Assembly: GCF_000335475.2 (NCBI RefSeq)
Contig: NZ_ANAH02000072.1
Coordinates: forward strand, 1 to 64,000
Length of the DNA stretch: 64,000 nucleotides
Source: Cystobacter fuscus DSM 2262
GTDB lineage: Bacteria; Myxococcota; Myxococcia; Myxococcales; Myxococcaceae
Direction of reading: 5' to 3'
Part shown: positions 1 to 8,137 of the stretch, in pieces
How the letters are laid out: every line of letters starts with the position of its first letter
Numbering within the stretch: position 1 is the first letter of the stretch
The notes under the pieces: generated by a model
The model's input: only the letters and a program-made list of their open reading frames with translations
Databases searched by the model: none
What the model was told of the DNA's origin: nothing
Program-made: the position numbers and the translations under genes

Positions 1-353
1 GCCGCCGGGGCCGCCGGGGCCGCCGGGGCCGGGCGCCGGCGTCCGATCCACCCGGCAAGGGTGCGCGCGCCACCGACCGCCAGCACCGTGAGCAGCAGGT
101 AGGCGGCCATGCCCATCCAGTACCAGCTGCCTTGCGAGAAGGCGGCCACGGCCTCCGAGGGCACGAGCGCCATGAGCGGCCGGGACACGATCAGGCTCGC
201 GCCGAGCACGCCCAGCAGGATCGCGCCCGTGCGCCGCCAGAGGGGAGACCTGCCCGTGTCCCGGAAGAGACGTCGATACAGGTACAGGTGACCGCCCACG
301 ACGGTGATGGACAGCAGGGCGAAGAAGACGAGGAGCCGTGTCGGAATGGCCAT
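1..353 (-). CDS. N-terminal part of a metallophosphoesterase-family membrane protein (partial)
   Basis: Read on the minus strand from ATG at 353 the frame stays open to the window edge, giving 117 residues. They show three hydrophobic stretches (about residues 5-22, 40-58 and 86-103) and, between the first two, a basic YRRLFRDTG segment. A Pro/Ala linker encoded by a 9-bp GC repeat runs off the window. This layout matches the membrane-anchored N-terminus of YkuE-type metallophosphoesterases, whose catalytic domain would lie outside the window, so the family call is by resemblance only. It follows the SDR39U1 gene on the same strand after a 77-bp gap and may share its transcript. Confidence 0.55.
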   Translation of the reverse strand, partial: MAIPTRLLVFFALLSITVVGGHLYLYRRLFRDTGRSPLWRRTGAILLGVLGASLIVSRPLMALVPSEAVAAFSQGSWYWMGMAAYLLLTVLAVGGARTLAGWIGRRRPAPAAPAAPA

Positions 354-430
354 GTGCCCTCGCATACTCACGGGCACTCCGGATCGTCGCAACCCTTCCG
401 TCCATGAAGAAGCGTGAAGCGGGCGCCCGT

Positions 431-1336
431 TCAGCCAAGCAGGGAGCGCAGCGCCTCGGACAGCTCGGGTTGGCGGAAGGCATAGCCCGTCTCCCGGGCC
501 CGCTCGGGCAGCACACGCTGGCCGCCGAGCGCCGTGACGGACATGTCCCCCAGCGCGAGCTTCAGCGCGAAGGCGGGCACCGGCACCAGGGCCGGCCGTC
601 CCAGCGCCGCCCCCAGTGCCTGGGCGAAGCGCGCGTTCGTCACCGGCTCGGGCGCCGTCACGTTCATGGGCCCCCGCAGGTCCTCCCGCTCCAGCGCGTG
701 GTGCAGGAGCCCCACGGCATCCTCCAGGTGCACCCAGCTCAGGTACTGCCGCCCCGAGCCCATGCGTCCCCCCAGGCCCAGCCGGAACAAGGGGAGCATC
801 GTCCCGAGCGCGCCGCCCGAGGGGTGCAGCACCACGCCGATGCGCGCCACCACCGTGCGGATGCCCGCGTGCTCGGCCTCCAGCGCCTCGGCCTCCCAGC
901 CCCGGCACACCCACGCGAGGAAGTCGTCTCCGGGTGCTCCCGTCTCCGTCAGGGGCTCCTCGCCACGGTCCGCCCCGTAGTAGCCAATGGCCGAGGCGGA
1001 GACGAAGTGGCGCACCGTGCCCGCCGTGCGCAGGGCCTCCACCAACAACCGCGTGCCCACCACCCGGCTGTCCTGGATGCGCTGGCGCGCGGCGGCCGTC
1101 CAGCGCTGCGCCACGGGCTCGCCCGCCAAGTGCACCACGGCCTCCGCTCCCGCCAGGGCCTCGGGCGACAGGGGCGTGGTGGCGTCGAAGAAGGAGCCCG
1201 TCACCCCCGGCGGCAGCCGCCCGAGCGCGCGCTTCACGTCTCGCGCCAGCACGTGCACCGCGTGGCCCGCGTCCAGCAGCCGCCGCACCAGGGGCGGGCC
1301 CAACAGCCCGCTCGCTCCACTGAGGGCGACCTTCAT
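431..1336 (-). CDS. TIGR01777-family (SDR39U1) NAD(P)-binding epimerase
   Basis: 301 residues, the normal length for the atypical short-chain dehydrogenase family TIGR01777/SDR39U1 (E. coli YfcH type). The Rossmann nucleotide motif GASGLLG is at residues 7-13. A central SASAIGYYG block and the family's VARIGVVL and YLSWVHLED segments are all present, so the protein looks intact. The physiological substrate of this family is not established. The gene lies 10 bp downstream of the YtfJ-like gene on the same strand and is probably co-transcribed with it, which would place it under the divergent promoter at about 1950. Confidence 0.85.
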   Translation of the reverse strand: MKVALSGASGLLGPPLVRRLLDAGHAVHVLARDVKRALGRLPPGVTGSFFDATTPLSPEALAGAEAVVHLAGEPVAQRWTAAARQRIQDSRVVGTRLLVEALRTAGTVRHFVSASAIGYYGADRGEEPLTETGAPGDDFLAWVCRGWEAEALEAEHAGIRTVVARIGVVLHPSGGALGTMLPLFRLGLGGRMGSGRQYLSWVHLEDAVGLLHHALEREDLRGPMNVTAPEPVTNARFAQALGAALGRPALVPVPAFALKLALGDMSVTALGGQRVLPERARETGYAFRQPELSEALRSLLG

Positions 1337-1346
1337 GGGGCCACCT

Positions 1347-1934
1347 TCATGGATGGGCGTCCCGCGGCGCGCCCGTCATGTTCACGCCGAGCAGCGTGCT
1401 CAGGTGTCCGAAGAACACGTCCATGTCCTCTTCATCCAAGCGGCCCGAGTGGCTGTAGACGATCCTGCCGTCCGCGCTCAGCAGCATCACCGAGGACGTC
1501 TTCTTCGGCAGCTTCCAGGGCGCGTCGCCCAACACGCCCTCCAGGTCCACGAGGATGGGCACGCCCCACTTCTTCTCCTCGCCGCGCACGTGTGACAGCG
1601 CGATGTCCCGCGCGGGAAAGAAGTTGAAGGACTCCAGGTTGGCCACCGCCACCACCCACGCCGCCTGCAACAGCCCCATCTCCCGTCCCCGGTTGAACAG
1701 CGCGTCCTTCAACGAGGCGTTGAGTGTCGTCGAGTGGCGATCCTCGTAGAACAGAATGACGGGTTTTCCCCGCCACTGGGACAGGGCCACTTCTCTTCCA
1801 CGGGAATCCCACAAGGTTGCATTCATCGGCACGGCCTCCGGGGGTGCGGCGAGGGCGGAGCCGGTGGCCAGGACTGCGGCCATCAGTGCTCCCGCGAACC
1901 ACGTCTTCAGGGGAAACGATGTTGGACGAGGCAT
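1347..1934 (-). CDS. YtfJ-like secreted thioredoxin-fold protein lacking cysteines
   Basis: 195 residues from ATG at 1934. An N-terminal signal peptide (hydrophobic core around residues 10-26, ending in an Ala-rich region) is followed by a thioredoxin-fold domain with a WRGKPVILFYED strand, as in the YtfJ family. I see no CxxC motif and no cysteine near the usual active site, so it is unlikely to be a conventional thiol oxidoreductase. An upstream in-frame ATG at 1988 exists, but starting at 1934 gives a clean signal peptide. The start codon sits inside the 11-bp repeat array of the divergent carotenoid promoter, so binding of the carotenoid regulator there could also affect this gene. Confidence 0.75.
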   Translation of the reverse strand: MPRPTSFPLKTWFAGALMAAVLATGSALAAPPEAVPMNATLWDSRGREVALSQWRGKPVILFYEDRHSTTLNASLKDALFNRGREMGLLQAAWVVAVANLESFNFFPARDIALSHVRGEEKKWGVPILVDLEGVLGDAPWKLPKKTSSVMLLSADGRIVYSHSGRLDEEDMDVFFGHLSTLLGVNMTGAPRDAHP

Positions 1935-1977
1935 GTACAAACCCTGAACATAGCCTTGACAAACCTTGGACGCAAAG
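1923..1977. promoter_or_regulatory. Five 11-bp direct repeats, predicted CarH/CarA operator
   Basis: Hexamers TGGACG, TGTACA, TGAACA, TTGACA and TGGACG begin at 1923, 1934, 1945, 1956 and 1967, exactly 11 bp apart. All fit TNNAC(A/G). The fourth is also the -35 box of the carotenoid operon. CarH of Thermus thermophilus is known to bind tandem 11-bp repeats overlapping the -35 region of its target promoter, which is the same geometry. Assignment as the operator of the regulator at 10667-11569 is an inference. Confidence 0.75.
1947..1975 (-). promoter_or_regulatory. Overlapping divergent promoter candidate for the YtfJ-like gene
   Basis: On the minus strand TTGCGT (1975-1970) and TATGTT (1952-1947) are separated by 17 bp. 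The predicted start near 1940 leaves only a few bases before the ATG at 1934. The element lies entirely within the 11-bp repeat array, so both directions could be controlled by one regulator. This is a pattern match only. Confidence 0.35.
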
Positions 1978-1984
1978 GTTACCT
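1956..1984 (+). promoter_or_regulatory. Sigma-A-type promoter of the carotenoid operon
   Basis: A consensus -35 TTGACA (1956-1961) is followed after 17 bp by a weak -10 TTACCT (1979-1984). Transcription would start near 1991, leaving a leader of about 33 nt before the GGAGGAG ribosome-binding site (2011-2017) of the first gene. The -35 box coincides with one of the 11-bp repeats, so a bound repressor would block RNA polymerase directly. Confidence 0.6.
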
Positions 1985-2023
1985 CCACATACGAAGGTAG
2001 CCACGCGTCTGGAGGAGTGCCGT

Positions 2024-3094
2024 ATGGGGCCCACGCCGTTCATCGCCGCTGCACCCAGGTTGGCTCCCTCCGTGGAGCGGACGTGGGTGGCGTTGGTGCG
2101 GGCCCAGGTGGAGGGCGCCCTGGCCGAGCTGTTGGTGCTTCCGGACGAGGCAAGGTTGGACGAAGGGTGGGCAAGGGCACTCGGCCAGACGAGGGCTCAG
2201 CTGTCCCGCTCTCCCCAGCAGATGCGCCCGGCGCTGCTGCTGGCGGGCTATTGCCTCGCACGAGGCTCCACGGTGGTGCCCGCGGGCCTGTGGCGCTTCG
2301 CCGCGGGCCTCGAGTTGCTGCATGCCTCGCGGGCCCTCCACTCCGACGTGCTGGCGTTCTCTCGGCCGCGCCCGGAGGGAGCACCGCTGCACGCGCGGCT
2401 CGCGCCGGGACCCGCGGGAGGGCACCTGGCGGTGGTCGTGGGAGATCACCTCTTCGCCCGCGGGCTGGAAGTGATGATGGAGGCGGACGTGCCGGGAGCC
2501 GTGCAGGCGAGCCAGTACTGCCTGCGGATGGATCGCTCCACGGTGCCGGGCCTCTTCCGCCGGGAGCAGGGCGGGGTGCTGGCGGAGCAGGGTGGCGCGC
2601 GTCAGGCGCTGCGGCTCGCCCGCCTGCGGATGGTGCGCGAGGGGCTCGCCACCGCCCTGGTGTGCGGCGCGATGCTGGCGGGCGCGGAGGACTCCCTGCG
2701 GCTGCGGCTGGCGCGCGTGGGGTGCGGCCTGGGGCTCGCCACCCTGCTTCGTCAGGAGTCCGCGAACCTGCTCGAGGTGCCCTGGGGCGGCCCTGGCGAC
2801 TTCGTACTGGGGCGATGCACCTTCCCGTTGATGGCCGCCTGGTCGCGCTCGCGACCCGAGGCGCGCGCGGAACTCGAGGCCCTGTGGAACCTGCCCCGCG
2901 AGCAGAAGGACGCCGCCGTGCTGTCGCGGGTGCGCGTCCTGGTGGACGAGGCCGGGGGCCGCTCGGCCACCGAGCGCATCGCCGCGCGGGCGGCGCACGG
3001 CGCGGTGCGGGCGCTCGCCGCATTGCCCAATCCCCAAGGCCTGCGCGACCTGATGCGGGCGCTCGTGGGTCCGTCGTCCCTGCCGATGGTTTGA
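2024..3094 (+). CDS. crtE: CrtE-like polyprenyl diphosphate synthase homologue with lost Asp-rich motifs
   Basis: 356 residues from ATG 2024, with a strong GGAGGAG site 6 nt upstream. It is the first gene of the operon, the place of crtE (geranylgeranyl diphosphate synthase) in M. xanthus. The fold signature is visible: MRPALLLAGY, then GLELLHASRALHSD, then VVVGDHLFARG. The catalytic elements are degenerate. The GGKR lysine motif reads SPQQM. The first Asp-rich motif (normally DD followed by two to four residues and D) reads HSDVLAFSRP. The second (normally QxxDDxxD) reads RQESANLLEV. There is no frameshift; the frame is open and codon use is normal. It may be an inactive or regulatory subunit, or an enzyme with an unusual active site. 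The symbol is given by position and fold, not by retained chemistry. Confidence 0.65.
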   Translation: MGPTPFIAAAPRLAPSVERTWVALVRAQVEGALAELLVLPDEARLDEGWARALGQTRAQLSRSPQQMRPALLLAGYCLARGSTVVPAGLWRFAAGLELLHASRALHSDVLAFSRPRPEGAPLHARLAPGPAGGHLAVVVGDHLFARGLEVMMEADVPGAVQASQYCLRMDRSTVPGLFRREQGGVLAEQGGARQALRLARLRMVREGLATALVCGAMLAGAEDSLRLRLARVGCGLGLATLLRQESANLLEVPWGGPGDFVLGRCTFPLMAAWSRSRPEARAELEALWNLPREQKDAAVLSRVRVLVDEAGGRSATERIAARAAHGAVRALAALPNPQGLRDLMRALVGPSSLPMV

Positions 3095-3107
3095 GAGGAG
3101 ATGCACC

Positions 3108-4652
3108 GTGGAGCGTGGCAAGCGACAAGCGGTGGTGGTGGGCGCGGGCGTGGGTGGACTCGCGGCGGCGGCGCGGCTGGCCCACGCGGGCTTCAGCGTG
3201 CACCTGTTCGAGAAGACGGACGGCCCGGGCGGGCGCTGCAATCAGCTCAAGGTGGACGGCTTCACCTGGGACCTGGGCCCCACCATCGTGCTCATGCCCG
3301 AGGTGTTCGAGGAGACGTTCACCTCGCTCGGCCGGCGCATGGAGGACTACCTCACGCTGCACCGGTGCGATCCCAACTACCGCATCCACTACCGTGACGG
3401 CTCGGCCATCACCTTCACCTCCGAACTTTGTGCCATGGGGCGCGAGCTGGAGCGGGTGGAGCCCGGCAGCTTCCAGCGCTACCTGTCCTTCCTCGCGCTC
3501 GGCCGCACCCAGTACCGCACGGGGTTGGATCACCTCGTGGGCCGCAACTACGCGGGCCTGTCCGACTACTTCGTGCCCTCGGTGTTCAAGCGCATCCTCG
3601 AGGTGCGCGCGCACCGGCGCATGTACTCGGAGGTCGGCCGCTTCTTCAAGGACGAGCGGCTGCGCGCGGGGATGACCTTCCAGTCCATGTACCTGGGCGT
3701 GTCACCCTATGCCGCGCCGGGGGTGTTCGCGCTGCTGCCCTTCACGGAGCTGGGCGTGGGGGTGTGGTTTCCCCAGGGCGGGCTGTATGCCATTCCCCTG
3801 GCGCTGGAGAAGGTGGCGCGCGAGGAGGGCGTGCACCTGCACTACGGCACGCCCGTGCGGCGCATCCTCACCGAGGGCAAGCGCACCACGGGCGTGGAGC
3901 TGGAGGGCGGCGAGGTGGTGCGGGCCGACGTGGTGGTGTGTAACGCGGATCTGCCCTACGCGTACGAGAAGCTGCTCGACCAGAACGTCACGCGGCTCAA
4001 GCGCGCGGACAAGCTGCGCTACACCTCCAGCGGCTACATGCTCTACCTGGGCATGCGCCGACGCTACGACGAATTCCTCCACCACAATGTCTACTTCGGC
4101 AACGACTACAAGGGCTCGTTCGACTCCATCTTCGAGCGCTTCCGTGTCCCCGAGGATCCGAGCTTCTACGTGAATGCCCCCGCCCATACCGACCCGAGCC
4201 TCGCGCCGCCGGGCAAGGACGCGCTCTACGTCCTGGTGCCCGTGCCCCATCAGCACGAGGGACTGGATTGGAAGACGGAGGGCCCGCGCGTGCGCGCCAA
4301 GGTGTTCCAGCGCCTGGCGGAGCTGGGCCACACGGAGCTGGAGCGCGACATCGAGGTGGAGCGCGTGCTCACCCCGGACGACTGGGCGTCCACGTTCAAC
4401 CTGGCACGGGGCAGCGCTTTCGGGCTCGCGCAAAACTTCTTCCAGATTGGTCCCTTCCGTCCGTCCAATCAGGATCCGCGTGTGAAGAACCTCTTCTTCG
4501 TGGGAGCCTCCACGCAGCCCGGAACGGGACTGCCCACGGTGCTCATCTCCGCGCGTCTGGCGGTGGAGCGCATCCTCACGTGGGCGGGAGTGGACAACGT
4601 GGTGCGCGCGCCTGGGGGGACCGGGCCCGGTTCAATGGAGGAAGCGGCATGA
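3108..4652 (+). CDS. crtIa: Phytoene desaturase, CrtI type
   Basis: 514 residues from GTG 3108, preceded by GAGAGGAG and 13 bp after the crtE-like stop. The FAD-binding GAGVGGLAAAARL motif is at about residues 11-23. The CrtI-family C-terminal signature VGASTQPGTGLPTVLISARL lies near residue 463, so it is full length. In M. xanthus the enzyme in this position performs the first two desaturations and the cis-to-trans isomerisation of phytoene. Completion to lycopene needs the unlinked CrtIb, which is not in this window. The last codons overlap the crtB start as ATGA, implying translational coupling. Confidence 0.9.
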   Translation: MERGKRQAVVVGAGVGGLAAAARLAHAGFSVHLFEKTDGPGGRCNQLKVDGFTWDLGPTIVLMPEVFEETFTSLGRRMEDYLTLHRCDPNYRIHYRDGSAITFTSELCAMGRELERVEPGSFQRYLSFLALGRTQYRTGLDHLVGRNYAGLSDYFVPSVFKRILEVRAHRRMYSEVGRFFKDERLRAGMTFQSMYLGVSPYAAPGVFALLPFTELGVGVWFPQGGLYAIPLALEKVAREEGVHLHYGTPVRRILTEGKRTTGVELEGGEVVRADVVVCNADLPYAYEKLLDQNVTRLKRADKLRYTSSGYMLYLGMRRRYDEFLHHNVYFGNDYKGSFDSIFERFRVPEDPSFYVNAPAHTDPSLAPPGKDALYVLVPVPHQHEGLDWKTEGPRVRAKVFQRLAELGHTELERDIEVERVLTPDDWASTFNLARGSAFGLAQNFFQIGPFRPSNQDPRVKNLFFVGASTQPGTGLPTVLISARLAVERILTWAGVDNVVRAPGGTGPGSMEEAA

Positions 4653-5686
4653 AGTCGCGGGACGAGAGCCTGGTAGCACGGGGTTACCGGATGGCGGAGC
4701 AGGTGACCCGGCACCATGCCAAGAGTTTCTTCTTCGCCTCGTTCATGTTGTTCGGCATGAGGCGCAAGGCGGCCTTCGCCCTCTACGCCTTCTGCCGGCG
4801 GCTGGACGACATGGTGGACGTGGCGGACGGGGCGGACAAGGGCGCGGTGCCCGCGGACCTGGCCGAGCGGCTGACCCGCGCGCGGCGCGCCGTGGCCGAG
4901 CTCTTCCTGGACACCCCCGAGCTGGCGGACCCCCGCCTGCCTCCGCCCGCCACGCGCGCCAGCGGTGGCGAGGGGCCGTGGCACCCCGCGGAGCTGGCCG
5001 CGCTCGTGGACTGCATCCAGCGCTTCCGCGTGCCCGAGTACCCCATGCAGGAGCTCATCTCCGGCATGGAGATGGACCTGACGATCCGCCGCTACGACAC
5101 CTGGTCGCAGCTGGACTTGTACTGCTACCGGGTGGCCGGCGTGGTGGGGCTGATGATGGCGGCCATGCTCGGGTGCTCCGAGGAGTGGGCGCTCGGGCCC
5201 GCGGCGGACCTGGGCCGGGGCATGCAGCTCACCAACATCCTCCGGGACGTGGGCGAGGACCTGGAGCGCGACCGCGTCTACCTGCCCCTGGAGGAGCTGG
5301 CGGCCTTCGGGCTGTCGTTGGAGGACCTGCGCCGGGGCGTGGTGGATGAGCGCTGGCGCGACTTCATGCGCTGGCAGATCGCCCGGGCGCGCGCCTACTA
5401 CGAGCGCGCCGCGGCGGGCATCCCCGCGCTGTCGGGCTTCGGCTCGCAGCGCATGGTGATGCTCATGGGCTCCATCTATGGAGACATCCTGCGCGTCATC
5501 GAGGAGCGCGATTTCGACGTCTTCTCGGGCCGCTCGGCGGTGACGAAGTCGCGCAAGTTCGCGCTGGCCACCCACGCGCTCGTGCGGCCCGCGACGGTGC
5601 CCCTCATGCACGTGCGCGCGCCGGGTGAGGCGGCGCTGCCCCTGCTGCCGTCCACGCGCGCCGTCACGACGGGATCCATGCCATGA
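4649..5686 (+). CDS. crtB: Phytoene synthase
   Basis: 345 residues from ATG 4649, which overlaps the desaturase stop by 4 nt. It condenses two geranylgeranyl diphosphates to phytoene. Both Asp-rich catalytic motifs of the squalene/phytoene synthase family are intact: YAFCRRLDDMVD near residue 45 and QLTNILRDVGEDLERDRVYLP near residue 195. An SGMEMDL block sits between them. The C-terminal 50 residues (after SRKFAL) are an extension rich in Ala, Pro and Arg. Its integrity contrasts with the degenerate crtE-like protein just upstream, so GGPP supply may come from elsewhere in the genome. Confidence 0.93.
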   Translation: MKSRDESLVARGYRMAEQVTRHHAKSFFFASFMLFGMRRKAAFALYAFCRRLDDMVDVADGADKGAVPADLAERLTRARRAVAELFLDTPELADPRLPPPATRASGGEGPWHPAELAALVDCIQRFRVPEYPMQELISGMEMDLTIRRYDTWSQLDLYCYRVAGVVGLMMAAMLGCSEEWALGPAADLGRGMQLTNILRDVGEDLERDRVYLPLEELAAFGLSLEDLRRGVVDERWRDFMRWQIARARAYYERAAAGIPALSGFGSQRMVMLMGSIYGDILRVIEERDFDVFSGRSAVTKSRKFALATHALVRPATVPLMHVRAPGEAALPLLPSTRAVTTGSMP

Positions 5687-5711
5687 CGCGCGAGCGTCCG
5701 GGAGTCGGGAG

Positions 5712-7169
5712 ATGAAGTCCATGCGTGTCGCGGTGGTGGGTGGTGGAATCGGAGGACTGACGGCCGCCGGACTGCTGGCCAGGGAGGGTCATGACGTCAC
5801 CCTCTTCGAGGGCGGTCCCCACCTCGGCGGCAAGGCGCAGTCCGTGCAGGTGGGCGGACTGCGGCTGGACACCGGGCCCACGCTGCTCACGCTCCCGGAC
5901 GTCGTGCGCGGGCTGTTCGAGTCGCTGGGCGCGGCGGATCTGCTGCCGCCCTTCCTCGAGCTGGAGGCGCAGTGCACCTACCACTTCGCGGACGGGTGCG
6001 GCTTCGTGGCCCACAAGGACCTCGAGCGCACCGCGGACAGCGCCGCGCGGCTGCGTCCCAGCGAGGGCAAGGGCGTGCACGGCTTCTACGCGGAGGCCGA
6101 GCACATCTGGCGCGCCGCGGGCGAGCCCTACCTGGAGGCCCCCTTCGAGGGCATGGCGGGCTTCATGTCCCGGGTGATGCGCCGGGGCATGGTGGCCGTG
6201 GCCCGGGGCATGAAGCTGTCCACCCTGGATGACCTGGCGCGGGCGCATTTCAAGACGGAGCACATGTGGCAATTCGTGGGCCGCTTCGCCACGTACGCGG
6301 GGGCATCGCCCTACGCGGCGAGCGCGGCCTACGCCCTGGTGCCTCACATCGAGCGCGCGTACGGCGTGCACCACGTGCGGGGCGGGATTGGGGCGCTGGT
6401 GGACGCGCTCGGGGCGGCGGTGGCGCGCCTGGGCGTGAAGGTGCACCTGAACACGCGCGTGCACTACCAGCGCGAGGGCCACGGCTACCGGGTGGGTCCT
6501 TCCGGCGGCGAGGAGCGCTTCGACTCGGTGGTGGTGAACGCGGACCCGCTGGACAAGCTGGGCCGCGGAAGCGAGCCGCTGTCGCTGTCGGGCCATGTGC
6601 TGCTCTTGGAGGTGGACGGCCGTCCCGCCCTGCCGCACCACACCGTGCTCTTCAGCCGGGACTACCGGCGCGAGTTCGACGAGCTGTTCGCGGGCCAGCT
6701 CGCGGCGGATCCCACCGTGTACTTCTGCAACCCCGCGGCGACGGATGACACGGTGGCGCCGCCGGACAAGACGGGCCTGTTCGTCATGGTGAATGCCCCG
6801 GCGCTGCCGCGCGAGCCCGCTGCCGCCGAGCGCGCCGCGGCGGAGTGGGAGCTGCACGGCGAGCGCGTGAAGGCGCAGATGTTCGACAAGCTGCTCACCC
6901 ACTACCCGGAGCTGCGTGGGCGCATGCGCGTGGTGGCCCAGCGCTCGCCGGTGGACCTGGCGGCGTTGGGTGCGCCCGGCGGCTCCATCTACGGCTTCCT
7001 GCCCCACGGCCGCTTCGGTCCCTTCCGCCGTCCGCGCATCCGGGGAGGCACGCCCGGACTCTTCTTCGCGGGCGGAGGCACGCACCCCGGCGGAGGCGTT
7101 CCCCTGGTGATGCTCTCGGGCCAGTTCGCCGCCCGCATGGCGTCCGCGCACCTGAGGAGCGGCGGATGA
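5712..7169 (+). CDS. crtD: Carotenoid 3,4-desaturase, CrtD type
   Basis: 485 residues from ATG 5712 (GGAG 7 nt upstream). ATG 5721, nine bases after GGGAG, is an equally plausible start and would shorten it by three residues. The FAD motif VVGGGIGGLTAAGLL opens the protein and the family C-terminal block FFAGGGTHPGGGVPLVMLSG is present. It is a CrtI homologue, but its position after crtB and before crtC matches crtD of the M. xanthus cluster, where it acts on the hydroxylated acyclic end. A role as a second phytoene/lycopene desaturase cannot be excluded from sequence. The stop overlaps the crtC start (ATGA). Confidence 0.8.
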   Translation: MKSMRVAVVGGGIGGLTAAGLLAREGHDVTLFEGGPHLGGKAQSVQVGGLRLDTGPTLLTLPDVVRGLFESLGAADLLPPFLELEAQCTYHFADGCGFVAHKDLERTADSAARLRPSEGKGVHGFYAEAEHIWRAAGEPYLEAPFEGMAGFMSRVMRRGMVAVARGMKLSTLDDLARAHFKTEHMWQFVGRFATYAGASPYAASAAYALVPHIERAYGVHHVRGGIGALVDALGAAVARLGVKVHLNTRVHYQREGHGYRVGPSGGEERFDSVVVNADPLDKLGRGSEPLSLSGHVLLLEVDGRPALPHHTVLFSRDYRREFDELFAGQLAADPTVYFCNPAATDDTVAPPDKTGLFVMVNAPALPREPAAAERAAAEWELHGERVKAQMFDKLLTHYPELRGRMRVVAQRSPVDLAALGAPGGSIYGFLPHGRFGPFRRPRIRGGTPGLFFAGGGTHPGGGVPLVMLSGQFAARMASAHLRSGG

Positions 7170-8137
7170 GGCGCCTGGATTTCCTGACGCCGCGTGCCCT
7201 CCGGGGCGAGTCGTGGCTGGACGCGCTGCCGAAGCTGCCGGAGACCGCCGGGGCCTATCGCTGGTTCTACGCCGACGTGACGGCGGGCGAGTACAGCGCC
7301 GTCTTCATCTTCATGCTCGGCTCGCTCTTCTCCCCGCGCTACTCGGTGGGGGCGCCGCGGGGCGCGCTGCCCCTGCAACACAGCGCGGTGAACTTCGCGC
7401 TCTACCACCGCGGCCGCGGAGTGCGCTGGGTGCTCAGCGAGTATCCCCGGGCGTCGGTGTGCCAGTCGGGCCGGGAGCTGCTCATCGGCCGCTCGCGCCT
7501 GGAGTACACGCGGGAGGGCCAGGTGTGCCTGGAGGTGGATGAGCGGTGCGCGCCCTTTGGCGGAGCGCTGCGCGCGCGGCTGGTGCTCCAGCCCGAGTCC
7601 TTCTCGACCGAGGAGGTGCAACTGGTGCCGGGCGTGCCGCACTACTGGCGGGCGCTGGCGCCCCGGGCGAGGGCGTGGCTGTCGGTGGACTCCGAGGGCG
7701 TGCAGGTCGAGGGCCACGGCTACCACGACACCAACCATGGCGCGGAGCTGCTGGGCGCGCGGCTGCCGGGCTGGTACTGGGCGCGGCAACACGGGCCGGA
7801 GGAGACGGTGGTGGAGTACCACCTGCCGGGTGGAGTGGCTCCCCTGCGCGTGACGGCGAGTGCCCGGGGCACGTCGTGTGAGCGGTGGCCGGTGCGCGCG
7901 GAGCCGCTGAGCACGCGCATGACGGGATGGGGCCTGCGCGTGCCGGAGCGGCTGGTGTCGGGCCCCGGGGGGACGACCGAGCCCCGGTTGCTGGAGTCCT
8001 CTCCCTTCTATGCCCGGCTGGAGGCACGCCAGGGCGGGCTGGATGTGATGGGGGAGGTGGCGGACTTCCGGCGCTTCCACTCGCCCTTCATCCGCTGGAT
8101 GGCGCACTTCCGCACGCGCGTGGAGCGCCAGGCATGA
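7166..8137 (+). CDS. crtC: Carotenoid 1,2-hydratase
   Basis: 323 residues, coupled to the previous gene by an ATGA overlap. CrtC hydratases add water across the terminal 1,2 double bond of acyclic carotenoids and create the tertiary hydroxyl that is later glycosylated. The segment GHGYHDTNHGAELLG near residue 190 is the conserved family block, and the RWFYADV motif near residue 32 is also typical. No signal peptide is evident. Together with CrtD and the glycosyltransferase it should modify the acyclic end of the pigment, while CrtYc/CrtYd cyclise the other end. Confidence 0.85.
   Translation: MRRLDFLTPRALRGESWLDALPKLPETAGAYRWFYADVTAGEYSAVFIFMLGSLFSPRYSVGAPRGALPLQHSAVNFALYHRGRGVRWVLSEYPRASVCQSGRELLIGRSRLEYTREGQVCLEVDERCAPFGGALRARLVLQPESFSTEEVQLVPGVPHYWRALAPRARAWLSVDSEGVQVEGHGYHDTNHGAELLGARLPGWYWARQHGPEETVVEYHLPGGVAPLRVTASARGTSCERWPVRAEPLSTRMTGWGLRVPERLVSGPGGTTEPRLLESSPFYARLEARQGGLDVMGEVADFRRFHSPFIRWMAHFRTRVERQA

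Noticed and set aside
1..30. GC-rich 9-bp repeat at the window edge as a mobile or regulatory repeat
   Set aside because: It reads in frame as a Pro/Ala linker of the partial membrane protein.
5664..7151. A 495-residue minus-strand open frame
   Set aside because: Antisense to crtD; His/Gln/Arg-rich shadow without motifs.
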